Assembly: GCA_023539495.1 (NCBI GenBank)
Contig: JAKCEV010000003.1
Location: 1 to 38,851 of the forward strand
DNA from: Candidatus Wolframiiraptor allenii
GTDB lineage: Archaea > Thermoproteota > Nitrososphaeria_A > Caldarchaeales > Wolframiiraptoraceae
DNA length: 38,851 bases
Reading direction: 5' to 3'
The notes under the pieces are model-generated. The model saw only the letters and a list, made by a program, of their open reading frames with translations, made no database searches and had not been told where the DNA came from. The position numbers and the translations under genes were made by a program. Each line of letters begins with the position of its first letter. Position 1 is the stretch's first letter. This document shows positions 8,355 through 21,623 of this stretch, piece after piece.

Positions 8355-9803
8355 GTGAGCCGCATGGAGCGCTTCTTCATGTTTATTGATGGGGAATGGG
8401 TTGGAGCTAATGATGGGGGTTATCTCAAGGTTGTGAATCCGGCAACAGAAGATGTTTTCGCGGAAGTTCCCTCAGGCGGCCCAGCGGACGTAGATCACGC
8501 AGTTAAGGCCGCTTATAGGGCATTTAGGGAATGGTCTGAAAGCTCTTTAGATGATCGCAGAAGCCTGCTACGCAAGGCTGCGGATATAGTTGAGAAGCGT
8601 GCTGAAGATATAGCAAGATATCTGACCATGGAGCAGGGAAAACCCATAAAACAAGCATTAAATGAGGTCTTAAATGCTGCATACGCCCTAAGATATTTCG
8701 GCGAGGAGATTTTCAGGGTTTATGGCCATGTCATCCCACTGCCAGATAAAGGACATGATAGTATAGTCGTATGGCAGCCAGTTGGCGTGGTGGCGTCTAT
8801 AACGCCTTGGAATTATCCAGTCCAGCTATTATCCTGGAAGATTGGGGCAGCATTGGCCGCCGGATGCACAATCGTCGCAAAGCCGCCATCATACACGCCC
8901 ATATCGCCCATAAAGTTCATGGAATGTTTTGCCGAGGCCGGAGCCCCAAGAGGTGTGGTAAACCTAGTCACAGGATCTGGCAGGGATGTGGGTGAAGCCC
9001 TCGTATTACACCCACTTGTTAGAAAGGTGACTTTCACCGGCTCAACTGAGGTTGGTAGAAGAATAATGGCGCTCGCATCACAGGGCTTGAAGAGGCTGAC
9101 TCTAGAGCTAGGTAATCAGACCCCGATGATAGTATTCGCGGATGCGGACTTAGATTTAGCCGTTAAGGGGGCTGTTAGGAGATCATTCAGGAATATGGGT
9201 CAGATATGTAACTCCATTAACAGAATATACGTGCAGAAAAGCATATACACGGATTTCATTGAGAAGTTTGTGGAGGAAACTAAAAGGCTCAAAATAGGGG
9301 ATCCATTTGATCCGGGCACAGATCTAGGCCCAATGTCCAATAAAGAGGTCCTGAATAAGGTTATAGAACATGTTAATGATGCAGTTAGCAAGGGCGCCAA
9401 AGTACTCTGTGGAGGGAAAAGGCCGGAGGGTGAGTTATTTCTTAAGGGTTACTGGTATGAGCCAACAATATTAATTGATGTAAATCATGAGATGAGGGTC
9501 ATGAAAGAGGAGACATTTGGACCTGTGGTAGGCGTGATGCCATTTGAGTCAATTGAGCAGGCGATAGAGTGGGCCAACCAGACAGAATATGGTTTAGTGG
9601 CATACGTGTATACTAAGAGTCTTAAGCTTGCGCATGATGTCGCTCGCAGGCTTGAGTTTGGGAGCGTTGGAGTTAACAATGTTGATGTCACTTCGGTCGA
9701 AGCCCCGTACCCGGCTTGGAAGCAGAGCGGGTTGGGCCACGATCTTGGGAGAAGTGGCTTAATGCAATATCTTGAACCAAAACACATAAAGATACGCTAT
9801 TGA
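8355..9803 (+). CDS. Aldehyde dehydrogenase (NAD(P)+), succinate-semialdehyde-dehydrogenase-like
   Basis: ITPWNYPVQLLSWKIGAALAAGCTIVAKP, FTGSTEVGRRI, LELGNQTP, GQICNSINRIYV catalytic Cys, EETFGPV. Confidence 0.9.
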   Translation: MSRMERFFMFIDGEWVGANDGGYLKVVNPATEDVFAEVPSGGPADVDHAVKAAYRAFREWSESSLDDRRSLLRKAADIVEKRAEDIARYLTMEQGKPIKQALNEVLNAAYALRYFGEEIFRVYGHVIPLPDKGHDSIVVWQPVGVVASITPWNYPVQLLSWKIGAALAAGCTIVAKPPSYTPISPIKFMECFAEAGAPRGVVNLVTGSGRDVGEALVLHPLVRKVTFTGSTEVGRRIMALASQGLKRLTLELGNQTPMIVFADADLDLAVKGAVRRSFRNMGQICNSINRIYVQKSIYTDFIEKFVEETKRLKIGDPFDPGTDLGPMSNKEVLNKVIEHVNDAVSKGAKVLCGGKRPEGELFLKGYWYEPTILIDVNHEMRVMKEETFGPVVGVMPFESIEQAIEWANQTEYGLVAYVYTKSLKLAHDVARRLEFGSVGVNNVDVTSVEAPYPAWKQSGLGHDLGRSGLMQYLEPKHIKIRY

Positions 9804-9855
9804 GTCATAAGCTTATGAGCTAGCTTTTAATCCAGCCCATTTCATTTTTATCGCG

Positions 9856-10818
9856 ATGAGAGAGGACTTCCGGGCTGGAAAGTTGTTAGAGCAGTTTTCT
9901 AATGAAGTTAGTAAGCTTGTTGAGAATGCATGGGATAGTGTTGCTAGCGTAATAGTTGCTGGTATAAGGATGGATGCCTTCTTAAGGCTAGTTCCGGTTA
10001 GGGGTGTTGGATCCGCTTTTGTGATTTCGGATAATGGATATCTTGTAACCAATAATCACGTAGTCTCTGATGCCAGTTCTATAGAGGTTCTGATGGGTGG
10101 GAGAAGACTTGGGGGTGTTGTTATAACACGATCTCCTTCACGTGATGTGGCGCTTTTGAGAGTTATGGAAGGTGGACTTAAGCCCCTGAAGCTTGGCGAT
10201 TCGGATAGTATTAAGGTTGGTGAACTTGTTCTCGCGATTGGCAGTCCTCTAGGCCTTCCTGGGCCGAATGTTAGCCTTGGCGTTGTGAGCGCTGTTGGCA
10301 GGACTATCGAGGGTGAGGGCTTCATCTTGGAGGACTTAATCCAAACGGATGCCGCTATAAATCCAGGCAATAGTGGCGGCCCGCTCCTAAATATGAGAGG
10401 AGAGGTTATAGGCATGACCACGGCCATGATACCATACGCTCAAGGGATAGGCTTCGCAATACCGATAAACACGATAAAAAGATTCATCGACATGGTCTCG
10501 AGATATGGAAGAGCTCTGAGACCATGGATCGGAGTAATAACCATGCCTTTGGGGGAGCATATCGCTAGATATCTCTCATTGGGGACGTCCGAGGGCCTTC
10601 TTGTTGTAAAAGTTCTTAGGGGGAGCCCAGCACATCTTCACGGGATTAGGGAAGGGGATATAATAATCGAGGCGGAGGGACATTTAGTCCACAAAGTGGG
10701 TGATCTCAGGAAAATCTTAGAGGAATCTATTGATAAAGGAGTGGTCAGGCTCAGGATAATGCGGGATTACAAGGATTTTAGCTTAGAAGTACCGATAGCT
10801 GTGGAAGAGGAGGGGTAG
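9856..10818 (+). CDS. HtrA/DegP-like trypsin-family serine protease with PDZ domain
   Basis: Triad motifs TNNHVV, SRDVALL, INPGNSGGPLLN; C-terminal PDZ (GLLVVKVLRGSPAHLHGIREGDIIIEAEG). Confidence 0.9.
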   Translation: MREDFRAGKLLEQFSNEVSKLVENAWDSVASVIVAGIRMDAFLRLVPVRGVGSAFVISDNGYLVTNNHVVSDASSIEVLMGGRRLGGVVITRSPSRDVALLRVMEGGLKPLKLGDSDSIKVGELVLAIGSPLGLPGPNVSLGVVSAVGRTIEGEGFILEDLIQTDAAINPGNSGGPLLNMRGEVIGMTTAMIPYAQGIGFAIPINTIKRFIDMVSRYGRALRPWIGVITMPLGEHIARYLSLGTSEGLLVVKVLRGSPAHLHGIREGDIIIEAEGHLVHKVGDLRKILEESIDKGVVRLRIMRDYKDFSLEVPIAVEEEG

Positions 10819-10841
10819 CCCTCCAGCATTGCTTATTTCCC

Positions 10842-11783
10842 CTATCTAAGCCCCTTAACCATTTCCACGTATCTTATTGCCTCTAGAGCTGCTATACATC
10901 CGAATCCGGCGGATGTTATGGCTTGTCTATACCTCTTATCCATTACCTCGCCAGCGGCGAAGACCCCCTCTACGCTTGTTTTGACGAGATCTCTCGTGAT
11001 TATGTAGCCCTCTTCATCCATCTCGAGCCAGCCTCGGAAGATCTCGGTCTCGGGCTTATGTCCTATCGCTATGAAAACCGCTTCACAGTCCACCCTGCTC
11101 AGCTCATCATTAACTAGGTTTCTCACAAGCACTCCCTCAACCTTATCCTCGCCGATGATATCTTCGACGACACTGTTCCAGAGTATCCTTATCTTAGGCT
11201 CGGAAAATATCCTATCCTGCATGATCTTCGAGGCCCTGAGCCTATCTCTCCTATGTATCAGTGTTACCCTCTCCGCTATCCTTGCGCAAAAGAGGGCGTA
11301 TTCGGCGGCGCTATCACCACCTCCCACCACCACGAGGTTCCTGGCCCCTCTGTATAGCGGTGCATCACATGTTGCGCAGGTCGAGACGCCTCTACCCATG
11401 AGCCTCTGCTCGGACTCTAATCCAAGCATCTTAGGGCCAGCCCCAGTCGCTATTATGACGGATAGCGCAGAGTATTCCTCGTTGCCAGTAAAGACTTTGA
11501 GTGGGCGAGATGAGAAGTCCACGCGCGTGGCGTTCTTGTAGATTATCTCGGCGCCAAATTTCTCAGCTTGCCTTATCATCTCCATCATCAGGTCTGGCCC
11601 CCTAATGCCATCTGAGAACCCTGGGTAGTTCTCGACGAGCGTGGTCTTCATGAGCTGGCCACCGGGGGTCACGCCTCCCATCATCAGAGTCCTTAGGCCG
11701 GCCCTGGAGGTATAAATCGCAGCAGTGCAGCCAGCGGGTCCAGATCCAATAATTATCACATCATACTCCCGCTGGGAACTCAT
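10842..11783 (-). CDS. trxB: Thioredoxin reductase
   Basis: IIIGSGPAGCTAAIYTSRAGL, CATCDAP redox motif, VVVGGGDSAAEYA, GVFAAGEV. Confidence 0.93.
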   Translation of the reverse strand: MSSQREYDVIIIGSGPAGCTAAIYTSRAGLRTLMMGGVTPGGQLMKTTLVENYPGFSDGIRGPDLMMEMIRQAEKFGAEIIYKNATRVDFSSRPLKVFTGNEEYSALSVIIATGAGPKMLGLESEQRLMGRGVSTCATCDAPLYRGARNLVVVGGGDSAAEYALFCARIAERVTLIHRRDRLRASKIMQDRIFSEPKIRILWNSVVEDIIGEDKVEGVLVRNLVNDELSRVDCEAVFIAIGHKPETEIFRGWLEMDEEGYIITRDLVKTSVEGVFAAGEVMDKRYRQAITSAGFGCIAALEAIRYVEMVKGLR

Positions 11784-11867
11784 ATGCGAATTTTATCACA
11801 GCAGGTTGATATAAGATTTAAACTATGACCTTAGAAGTTGTTGATAAATCTGTTAAGCTTCCAATAT

Positions 11868-12995
11868 TCACAATGCTATGTTCAGAATGTATCCGATTAC
11901 CACTATTTGGGGGACCGTTAGTAATGGCAGCCATAGGGCAGCCTTCTTCCCTATATTTGACCAGATTAGCCCGATCTCCGTGTAGTCCGTGGCCACACCA
12001 GCCATCAGGAACGCTAGCGCGTTCCCAAATGCGCCGGTCTGTTTGTATATCTCCAGCGCGACCGGGGAAGATCCCTCAGAGCAGACCTCTATGACTGTCG
12101 CGAAGACCAATGTAACCAGTAGGCCAGATAAAGTTGGGCCCATATAATTCATGAATATCTCCGTGGGGACATATGCGCGTATAGCCGCCGCGATGAGCAT
12201 GCCGATAACAATCCACCAGAGGATCATCTTCGTCAGCTCCCAAGAGCTCCCAAGGACGCCCATTAGATCTCTGGCCAGCTTCCTAGCCCCGAAGCTATAT
12301 GCGTGCCATCTGGCCTTAACATCCTCTAGGAATGGGGGATCATTCTCAGGAACAGTGACATGAGCATTACGCTCCACCAAGCCAACCTTATCCAGTACTT
12401 GGTAAATTAACCCAGTTACTATGGCGATGGCCACCGCGGTAACTATGAATATCAGGCCCTTGACGCTGAAGAAGCCGAGTAACAGTATTGTGATCGGCAG
12501 GTTTGCCCATGGCGAGGCTAATAGGAAGGATATAACGGCCGGAGTTGATGCGCCCTTCCTATAAAGCTCCATGGATATTGCTAGGATGCCATGGGAACAG
12601 GCTGAGGCCAGGAACCCCAATCCAACAGAATAGAATATACTCCTCTTCTTATGCTGGGCGAGAATCCTCCAGATGTACTCAGATGGGACGAATCGGTCGA
12701 TCAGGCCCCCTATAATCAGCCCGATAGTCATTGGGAGCCAAATTATCCCAATGTACTCGTAGAATGCCGAGAATAGGCCGCCTAAAACTGTTATGCCGAA
12801 ATAATCCAAGATGATATGAGCAGCATAGAGAATGATCAGGCCGAGCGTTATCAGGAAGAGCCTTTCCCTATACCACTTCCTAGGCCTAGGAGCGCAAACA
12901 TGACAGCCCCCGTCCGCACCATTATGCCCATGCTGGGCGCCGCATCCACAGCTCAAGACGAAAACTACGCCCAAAATTATAACGCTGTGATCCAC
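11868..12995 (-). CDS. Predicted permease, DUF318/ArsP-like (COG0701), with Cys/His-rich N-terminus
   Basis: Multiple TM segments; LLASPWANLPITILLLGFFSVKG and EVCSEGSSPVALEIYKQTGAFGNALAFLMAGVATDYTEIG; N-term CGCGAQHGHNGADGGCHVC. Confidence 0.8.
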   Translation of the reverse strand: MDHSVIILGVVFVLSCGCGAQHGHNGADGGCHVCAPRPRKWYRERLFLITLGLIILYAAHIILDYFGITVLGGLFSAFYEYIGIIWLPMTIGLIIGGLIDRFVPSEYIWRILAQHKKRSIFYSVGLGFLASACSHGILAISMELYRKGASTPAVISFLLASPWANLPITILLLGFFSVKGLIFIVTAVAIAIVTGLIYQVLDKVGLVERNAHVTVPENDPPFLEDVKARWHAYSFGARKLARDLMGVLGSSWELTKMILWWIVIGMLIAAAIRAYVPTEIFMNYMGPTLSGLLVTLVFATVIEVCSEGSSPVALEIYKQTGAFGNALAFLMAGVATDYTEIGLIWSNIGKKAALWLPLLTVPQIVVIGYILNIAL

Positions 12996-13065
12996 GTAAT
13001 AAGCTTTTAGCCCCCATCTCTAGCGAGCTTGGGAATGTTTAAATTATAACGTTGTTATCTTACGA

Positions 13066-13815
13066 ATGATGTTCAACCTGAGTGGTAAGGTCGCGATAGT
13101 GACGGGGGCTGGCCAGGGGATAGGTAAGGAGATAGCCCTACAGCTGGCTGCCAGTGGCGCTAAAGTTGCTCTGATAGATATCACGGACAGGATATTCGAT
13201 GTTTTGAAGGAGATTAAGGGGCGGGGAGGAGATGGCTTGGCCATCAAATGTGATGTATCGAGCTGGGATGATGTTCATAGGGTGGTGGGCCAAGTGCTGG
13301 AGAGGCTCGGTAGAATAGATATCCTCGTCAATAATGCGGGCATTTATCCATTCAGGCCTTTCGTGGAAATGAGTGAACAGGACTGGGATAAGGTTCTAGA
13401 CATAAATCTCAAGGGAGTCTTTAATTTCACACGAGCTGTTCTGCCCAAGATGATTGAGCAAAGAAGTGGTAAAATAATAAATATAGCTTCAATAGCAGGC
13501 TCTGTAGTTGGCTTTACTAACCTCGTTCACTACTCGGCGAGTAAAGCTGGAATAATCGGATTTACAAGATCATTAGCCCTTGAAGTGGCTCAGTATAACA
13601 TAAATGTGAACGCTATATCACCAGGCCCTATTGAGACACCAGGTACGAAGGTCTTAAACAAAGAACTTTATGATCAAATAAGGCGCGCAATACCATTGGG
13701 TAGGTGGGGAAGGCCAGAGGATGTCGCAAACCTAGTGCTTTTCTTGGCAAGCGATAAGTCAAACTTCATAACAGGCCAGAATATAATCATTGATGGAGGT
13801 TACACGCTACCATAA
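13066..13815 (+). CDS. Short-chain dehydrogenase/reductase (FabG-like)
   Basis: VTGAGQGIGKEIALQLAASG, NNAG, YSASKAG, FITGQNIIIDGG. Confidence 0.9.
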   Translation: MMFNLSGKVAIVTGAGQGIGKEIALQLAASGAKVALIDITDRIFDVLKEIKGRGGDGLAIKCDVSSWDDVHRVVGQVLERLGRIDILVNNAGIYPFRPFVEMSEQDWDKVLDINLKGVFNFTRAVLPKMIEQRSGKIINIASIAGSVVGFTNLVHYSASKAGIIGFTRSLALEVAQYNINVNAISPGPIETPGTKVLNKELYDQIRRAIPLGRWGRPEDVANLVLFLASDKSNFITGQNIIIDGGYTLP

Positions 13816-13942
13816 AGCTAATCCCTCGTCCTTCCTTCCCCCATATTTTTATGCGAAAAATAAAAATTTTAGATGTAGTAGAGGGCGTGGATAAATCTAG
13901 CCAGCTTTCTAACTTCTTGCGCCTCTTGGACTTAGGCCTGGG

Positions 13943-16799
<2,857 letters not shown>

Positions 16800-16801
16800 G
16801 C

Positions 16802-17110
16802 CTAATCTGCTGCTGGAGATTCCTCGCAGGCCACCTCATCTGATGGGATTATCGCTATCACCTTATCTCCCGCATGTTGACGCAGCTCGTCAAGAGAATA
16901 AATTGGCTGCCGACAGTCGGCACAATAAAGGAATCCCCTCTCAAGCAGCAGCTTGGCAAGGGCTTCAAAATCCCTCTCAACATATCTTGAGCATGCCTCC
17001 TTAGGCATCGAGATTACGGTATTATCCTCCACACACACCATTATCGATGGGTAGATCGGGTGGGGGGAATACTTGAAGCATTTCAAACAGCGGATCTCTT
17101 CACGGGTCAT
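16802..17110 (-). CDS. Small Cys-rich hypothetical protein upstream of the OFOR genes
   Basis: CLKC...CADC pairs; 2-nt gap to the OFOR alpha gene, same strand. Confidence 0.55.
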   Translation of the reverse strand: MTREEIRCLKCFKYSPHPIYPSIMVCVEDNTVISMPKEACSRYVERDFEALAKLLLERGFLYCADCRQPIYSLDELRQHAGDKVIAIIPSDEVACEESPAAD

Positions 17111-17211
17111 GTCAGTGTAATTGAATGTGGAGTTTAAAAATCTTACGACGTGCCGTTATTTAGAATCCTTTATATAACGGCATTATTATAAACAATCTTG
17201 TGTGAGAATAC

Positions 17212-17769
17212 ATGTCCATAAGGCTCATGACTAGGGATGCGCTTTTAAGCGCCTTCGCTGGCGAGTCCATGGCTCATATGAGGTATCTCATATTCGCGGA
17301 TGTCGCTGAGAGGGAGAAGTTCTCGAATGTCGCGAGGCTCTTTAAGGCGGTGGCATATGCCGAGTTCGTCCACGCGAGGAATCACTACAACAATTTGAGG
17401 GATTATAGGGAGGATTTCAAGGTGGCGGCGGGGACTCCGGCGGGCCCGGGTAACACCTCGAAGAACTTGGAGCTCGGCATAATGGGGGAGGAGTATGAGG
17501 TTAATGAGATGTATCCCGTTTACATGGAGATAGCGAAGTTCCAAGGCATAAAGGGCGCTGAGCAGAGCTTCCGCTACGCCTATGAGGCCGAAAAGATCCA
17601 CGCCCAGCTATACAGGGAGGCCAAGAGCTACGTGGATCAGGGAAAGGACTGGCCGTTGAAGGGCAAGGTCTGGATATGCCCAGTCTGCGGACACACCTAC
17701 GTGGGCGATGAGCCTCCGGAGAAGTGTCCAATCTGCGGTGTTCCAAGGGACAGGTACGTCGGCTTCTAA
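17212..17769 (+). CDS. Rubrerythrin
   Basis: Ferritin-like domain (FAGESMAHMRYLIFADVAERE, FVHARNHYNNL) and C-terminal rubredoxin-like WICPVCGHTYVGDEPPEKCPICGVPRDRY. Confidence 0.95.
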   Translation: MSIRLMTRDALLSAFAGESMAHMRYLIFADVAEREKFSNVARLFKAVAYAEFVHARNHYNNLRDYREDFKVAAGTPAGPGNTSKNLELGIMGEEYEVNEMYPVYMEIAKFQGIKGAEQSFRYAYEAEKIHAQLYREAKSYVDQGKDWPLKGKVWICPVCGHTYVGDEPPEKCPICGVPRDRYVGF

Positions 17770-17774
17770 GGCCG

Positions 17775-19304
17775 CTAATCCGCCAAATACCTCCACACAC
17801 CTTTTTCCCTGTAATTGTAAATTATCGTCTTGTACGCGGTTACATATTCGATGGAATATCCCACGCCCTCTCTACCTATCCCAGAGTCCTTTCTACCACC
17901 GAATGGATAATAGCCCACACCATGCCTAGGCATATCGTTGATGTATATCGCGCCGAATTCGAGGAATCTCGCAAGCCTTCTCACCTGATCTATGTCATGG
18001 CCGAAGATCGCGGCATCGAGGCCATAAGATCTCCCATTAGCCAGCTCTATCGCCTCGTCAAGATTACTGAAGCTCGTTATCAATGCTACAGGTGCGAAAA
18101 CCTCTTCCTTATACAGCCTTAGGCTTCTTAGGACATTCTTATCCAACATCTCGATCAATGTCGGCTCGACATATGTTTCCCCCAGCCTCCTCCCACCATA
18201 CAATATCCTACCACCAGCCTTAACCGCCTCCTCAACACTACTCATCATCTCATCTGCCGATTCAGGACTTATCAGCGGCCCCATGCTGGTTTTCTCATCT
18301 CGCGGATCTCCAACAACAACCCTTGATAGCTGTGAAACAAGCCTATCCCTGAACTCCCGGTAAGCCTCCTCCGCGACGAGGACAAGCTTTATAGCATCAC
18401 ATCTCTGGCCTGCATAGCTGTAAATCCCAGCTGCAACCCTCTCAGCGGCGAAGTCAAGATCCGCATCCGGTAGGATTATGGCTGGGTCACCACCTCCCAG
18501 CTCCATTATGAACTGCTTGATGCCCGCGGCCTGGATTACCTTTCTTCCAGTCCCACTACTCCCCGTGAAGCTTATTGCCTGAATCCTCCAATCCGATACA
18601 AGCCTATTAGATTCTTTACCCGGGATTGTTAGGACCGAGAAAGCTTCCTTTGGAAAGCCGGCCTCCTCAACAAGCTTCGCGAATAACAGTATCGGGATCG
18701 GGTCCGCTGATGGCGGCTTAATCACAACCGCGTTACCAGCGACCACACTATAGGTGAACTTGGAGACCGCGTCGAAAAGCGGATAATTGAAGGGGATTAT
18801 CGCAAGAACCACCCCAAGGGGCTCGCGCCTAACCACGGCCTCCGTCTCCAGCGTTGTTGGATCCCAGTCCCCTGGCATATATTCCCCATAGATCTTCCTC
18901 GCGTCCAGATCAGCCCTTCTCAGCCGATCTATGCTAGCGTTAACCTCGCCCATGGCCTGGCCACGAGTCTTCCCAGAATTTATTATCAGGGATTCTACAA
19001 GATCATCCCTATACTCCTCCATGAGGCTTGCTAGCCTTTCGAGTATCTCAAGCCTCCTCCAGCCAGGGGTATCCCTAATCCTCCACCTTCCAATCGAGTA
19101 AGCCACGTCGAGCGCGTGGTCTATATCCTCCCAGCCCAGCCTCGGCACCTTACCAATAACGCTCAGGTCTATTGGGCTCTTAACCTCGATCATCTCATCC
19201 TTCCAAATCCACTTCCCAGCAATAAATGCCGCAAACTCATATACGTCATCAGACTCATGATATATTCCGGAGAAAACAGGGCTTCTTAACCTGAGGGCAT
19301 TCAT
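17775..19304 (-). CDS. gapN: Non-phosphorylating glyceraldehyde-3-phosphate dehydrogenase-like ALDH
   Basis: FNYPLFDAVSKFTYSVVAGNAVVIKPPSADP, FTGSSGTGRKVI, MELGGGDPAIILPDADLD, YAGQRCDAIKLVLV; close to crenarchaeal GAPN. Confidence 0.8.
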   Translation of the reverse strand: MNALRLRSPVFSGIYHESDDVYEFAAFIAGKWIWKDEMIEVKSPIDLSVIGKVPRLGWEDIDHALDVAYSIGRWRIRDTPGWRRLEILERLASLMEEYRDDLVESLIINSGKTRGQAMGEVNASIDRLRRADLDARKIYGEYMPGDWDPTTLETEAVVRREPLGVVLAIIPFNYPLFDAVSKFTYSVVAGNAVVIKPPSADPIPILLFAKLVEEAGFPKEAFSVLTIPGKESNRLVSDWRIQAISFTGSSGTGRKVIQAAGIKQFIMELGGGDPAIILPDADLDFAAERVAAGIYSYAGQRCDAIKLVLVAEEAYREFRDRLVSQLSRVVVGDPRDEKTSMGPLISPESADEMMSSVEEAVKAGGRILYGGRRLGETYVEPTLIEMLDKNVLRSLRLYKEEVFAPVALITSFSNLDEAIELANGRSYGLDAAIFGHDIDQVRRLARFLEFGAIYINDMPRHGVGYYPFGGRKDSGIGREGVGYSIEYVTAYKTIIYNYREKGVWRYLAD

Positions 19305-19372
19305 TACATTTCAAGGGTTTATAACATATTTATAAGAATTTCGGCAAAATAACATTAAAGTAACTCCGCAAG

Positions 19373-19846
19373 ATGGTTTATGCGAGGGTTATGTCTTCGG
19401 GGAATGTGAGACGCGTACTTTTCGTATGTGTTGAGAATAGTTTTAGGAGCCAAATTGCCGAGGCTTACTTCAATAAGTATGCTCCAGAAGGTTGGGTTGC
19501 GGTTAGCGCTGGTGTGAAACCCTCTAAGACCGTCCACCCAAACGCGGTCAAGTTAATGCTCGAGGAGGGAATAGATATAAGTGGCAAGAGGCCGAGGATT
19601 CTTGATAAGGAGATTCAGAAGCAGGCTGATCTTGTCATAATAGTCTGTAGCGGATCCCAATGCCCCGTAATATATGCTAAGAAAGTCTTAGAATGGAATA
19701 TACCGGACCCGGCGGATCTGCCGCTAGAGGAGGCTAGAAGGATCAGGAATGAGATAAAAAGAAGAGTGCTTGAGCTCATTGATAACATAAAACACGGTAG
19801 AGTGGAAGTGGATAAGCGCTTCATAATAAGGGATGACAGTATCTAG
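19373..19846 (+). CDS. Low-molecular-weight protein tyrosine phosphatase / arsenate reductase family
   Basis: VLFVCVENSFRSQIAEAYFN (C-x5-R), VHPNAVKLMLEEGIDISGKRP, WNIPDPADL. Confidence 0.88.
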   Translation: MVYARVMSSGNVRRVLFVCVENSFRSQIAEAYFNKYAPEGWVAVSAGVKPSKTVHPNAVKLMLEEGIDISGKRPRILDKEIQKQADLVIIVCSGSQCPVIYAKKVLEWNIPDPADLPLEEARRIRNEIKRRVLELIDNIKHGRVEVDKRFIIRDDSI

Positions 19847-19867
19847 GAATCGTGGGGTGGCTTCGGG

Positions 19868-20662
19868 ATGGATCTAGGGCTTCAGGGCAGGGTTGCAATA
19901 GTCACGGGCTCTAGTAGCGGGATAGGTAAGGCTATAGCGATTGCGCTGGCTCGGGAGGGCTGCAAGCTCGTAATATGCTCTAGGAGCTGGGATAGGATCT
20001 CTGGGGCCGCGGAGGAGATTAGAGCTGAGACGGGTAATTCGGAGGTTCTCCCCGTTAAGGCTGATCTGAGAGCTAGGGAGCAGGTCACCCACATGGTTAA
20101 TATGGCGCTTGAGAGATTTGGCAGGATAGATATACTGGTGAATAATACCGGCGGTCCCCCATCATCTATGTTCGAGGAAACGTCTGATGAAATGTGGGTT
20201 GATGCTGTGAGCCAGCTGCTAATGAGTACCATATACTCCTGCCGCCTCGTGATACCTCATATGAAGAAGAGGAGGTGGGGTAGGATCATAAACATGGCAT
20301 CCTTCGTCGCCAAACAGCCGATGCGCGGGATGATTCTCTCAAACACGCTGAGGGCAGGCATATTGGCATTGACGAAGACCCTTGCTCTGGAGCTCGCGGA
20401 ATACGGGATACTCGTTAACGCGGTGTGCCCCGGCTGGACACTAACAAGGCGAGTTGAGGAGCTGGTAAGGGTGGAGGCCAATAGAACAGGGAAGCCCATA
20501 GAAGAGATATTGAGGGGATGGGCTGCCGAGATACCGCTGAAGAGATTTGCGAAACCCGAGGAAATAGCGGATGTTGTGGCTTTCTTAGCATCTGAGAGGG
20601 CCAGTTACATCACCGGCGCGGTCATACAGGTGGATGGAGGTCTCATAAGATCGCTAATATAA
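19868..20662 (+). CDS. Short-chain dehydrogenase/reductase
   Basis: VTGSSSGIGKAIAIALAREGC, NNTGGP, VCPGWTLT, SYITGAVIQVDGG. Confidence 0.88.
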   Translation: MDLGLQGRVAIVTGSSSGIGKAIAIALAREGCKLVICSRSWDRISGAAEEIRAETGNSEVLPVKADLRAREQVTHMVNMALERFGRIDILVNNTGGPPSSMFEETSDEMWVDAVSQLLMSTIYSCRLVIPHMKKRRWGRIINMASFVAKQPMRGMILSNTLRAGILALTKTLALELAEYGILVNAVCPGWTLTRRVEELVRVEANRTGKPIEEILRGWAAEIPLKRFAKPEEIADVVAFLASERASYITGAVIQVDGGLIRSLI

Positions 20663-20693
20663 GTGATTCTGAAGGGGGTTCACATTCAAGAAG

Positions 20694-20882
20694 TTATTTT
20701 TCTAAATCCTCGAGATCCACGTTTACAGCATGTCTCGTGATCTGTAGGGAGCAGGCATTATGCTTTGAGCAGAAATCCTCACACTTCTCAGCCCAAATCC
20801 TCTCCTCATAGGCTAACCCACAAGCCTCACAAAAGTAGAGGATTCTGCCGCCAATTCTTCTCTCAGCCACCAAAGTCACCAC
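20694..20882 (-). CDS. Small zinc-finger-like protein
   Basis: YFCEACGLAYEERIWAEKCEDFCSKHNACS. Confidence 0.6.
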   Translation of the reverse strand: MVTLVAERRIGGRILYFCEACGLAYEERIWAEKCEDFCSKHNACSLQITRHAVNVDLEDLEK

Positions 20883-20974
20883 CCATAAAAAGTTGGAAGC
20901 AGGCTCTTTGAAAACCTTTATCCGGCGAAATATATATAACGCTGTGAAGAATAACTATGTGATGTGAAGTAGGG

Positions 20975-21589
20975 ATGTCATCGGAGAAGTTTTATGTCCT
21001 GCCGCAGCTACCATATGGCTACGGTGATCTCGCCCCCTACATGTCCGAAGAGCAGCTCAGAATACATCACACGATCCACCACCAGGCATACGTGAATGGC
21101 GCGAACGCGATATTGAAGAGGCTCGAGGAGGCCCGAAAGGGGAACCTCGACATAGATGTGAAGGCCGTCTTGAAGGAGCTTTCCTTCAACATAGGGGGAC
21201 ATGTCCTCCACTCAATGTTCTGGAGAAACCTCGCACCTCCGGGGAAGGGTGGGGGAAAGCCAGGCGGAAGGCTTGCAGACACCATAGAGAAAGAGTTCGG
21301 GAGTTTTGAGAGGTTCAGGAAGGAGTTCACGCAAGCTGCTGTTAGCGTGGAGGGATCCGGCTGGGCGGCCCTAGCATTCTGCAGGATCCTAGGAAGGCCA
21401 TTGATAATGCAGATAGAGAAACATAACCTCAACATCTATCCCGCGTTCCCGATAATAATGGTCCTTGATGTCTTTGAACACGCCTACTATATAGACTACA
21501 AGAACAAGAGGGCGGATTTCGTGGAAGCATTCTGGAACATAGTCGACTGGGACGAGGTTAACAAGAGGCTTGAGGCGCTACTAGGATAG
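20975..21589 (+). CDS. sod: Fe/Mn superoxide dismutase
   Basis: [68 protein letters not shown]. Confidence 0.97.
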   Translation: MSSEKFYVLPQLPYGYGDLAPYMSEEQLRIHHTIHHQAYVNGANAILKRLEEARKGNLDIDVKAVLKELSFNIGGHVLHSMFWRNLAPPGKGGGKPGGRLADTIEKEFGSFERFRKEFTQAAVSVEGSGWAALAFCRILGRPLIMQIEKHNLNIYPAFPIIMVLDVFEHAYYIDYKNKRADFVEAFWNIVDWDEVNKRLEALLG

Positions 21590-21623
21590 CAAACCACCCT
21601 CCAATCCCACGCCATCCACCTTT

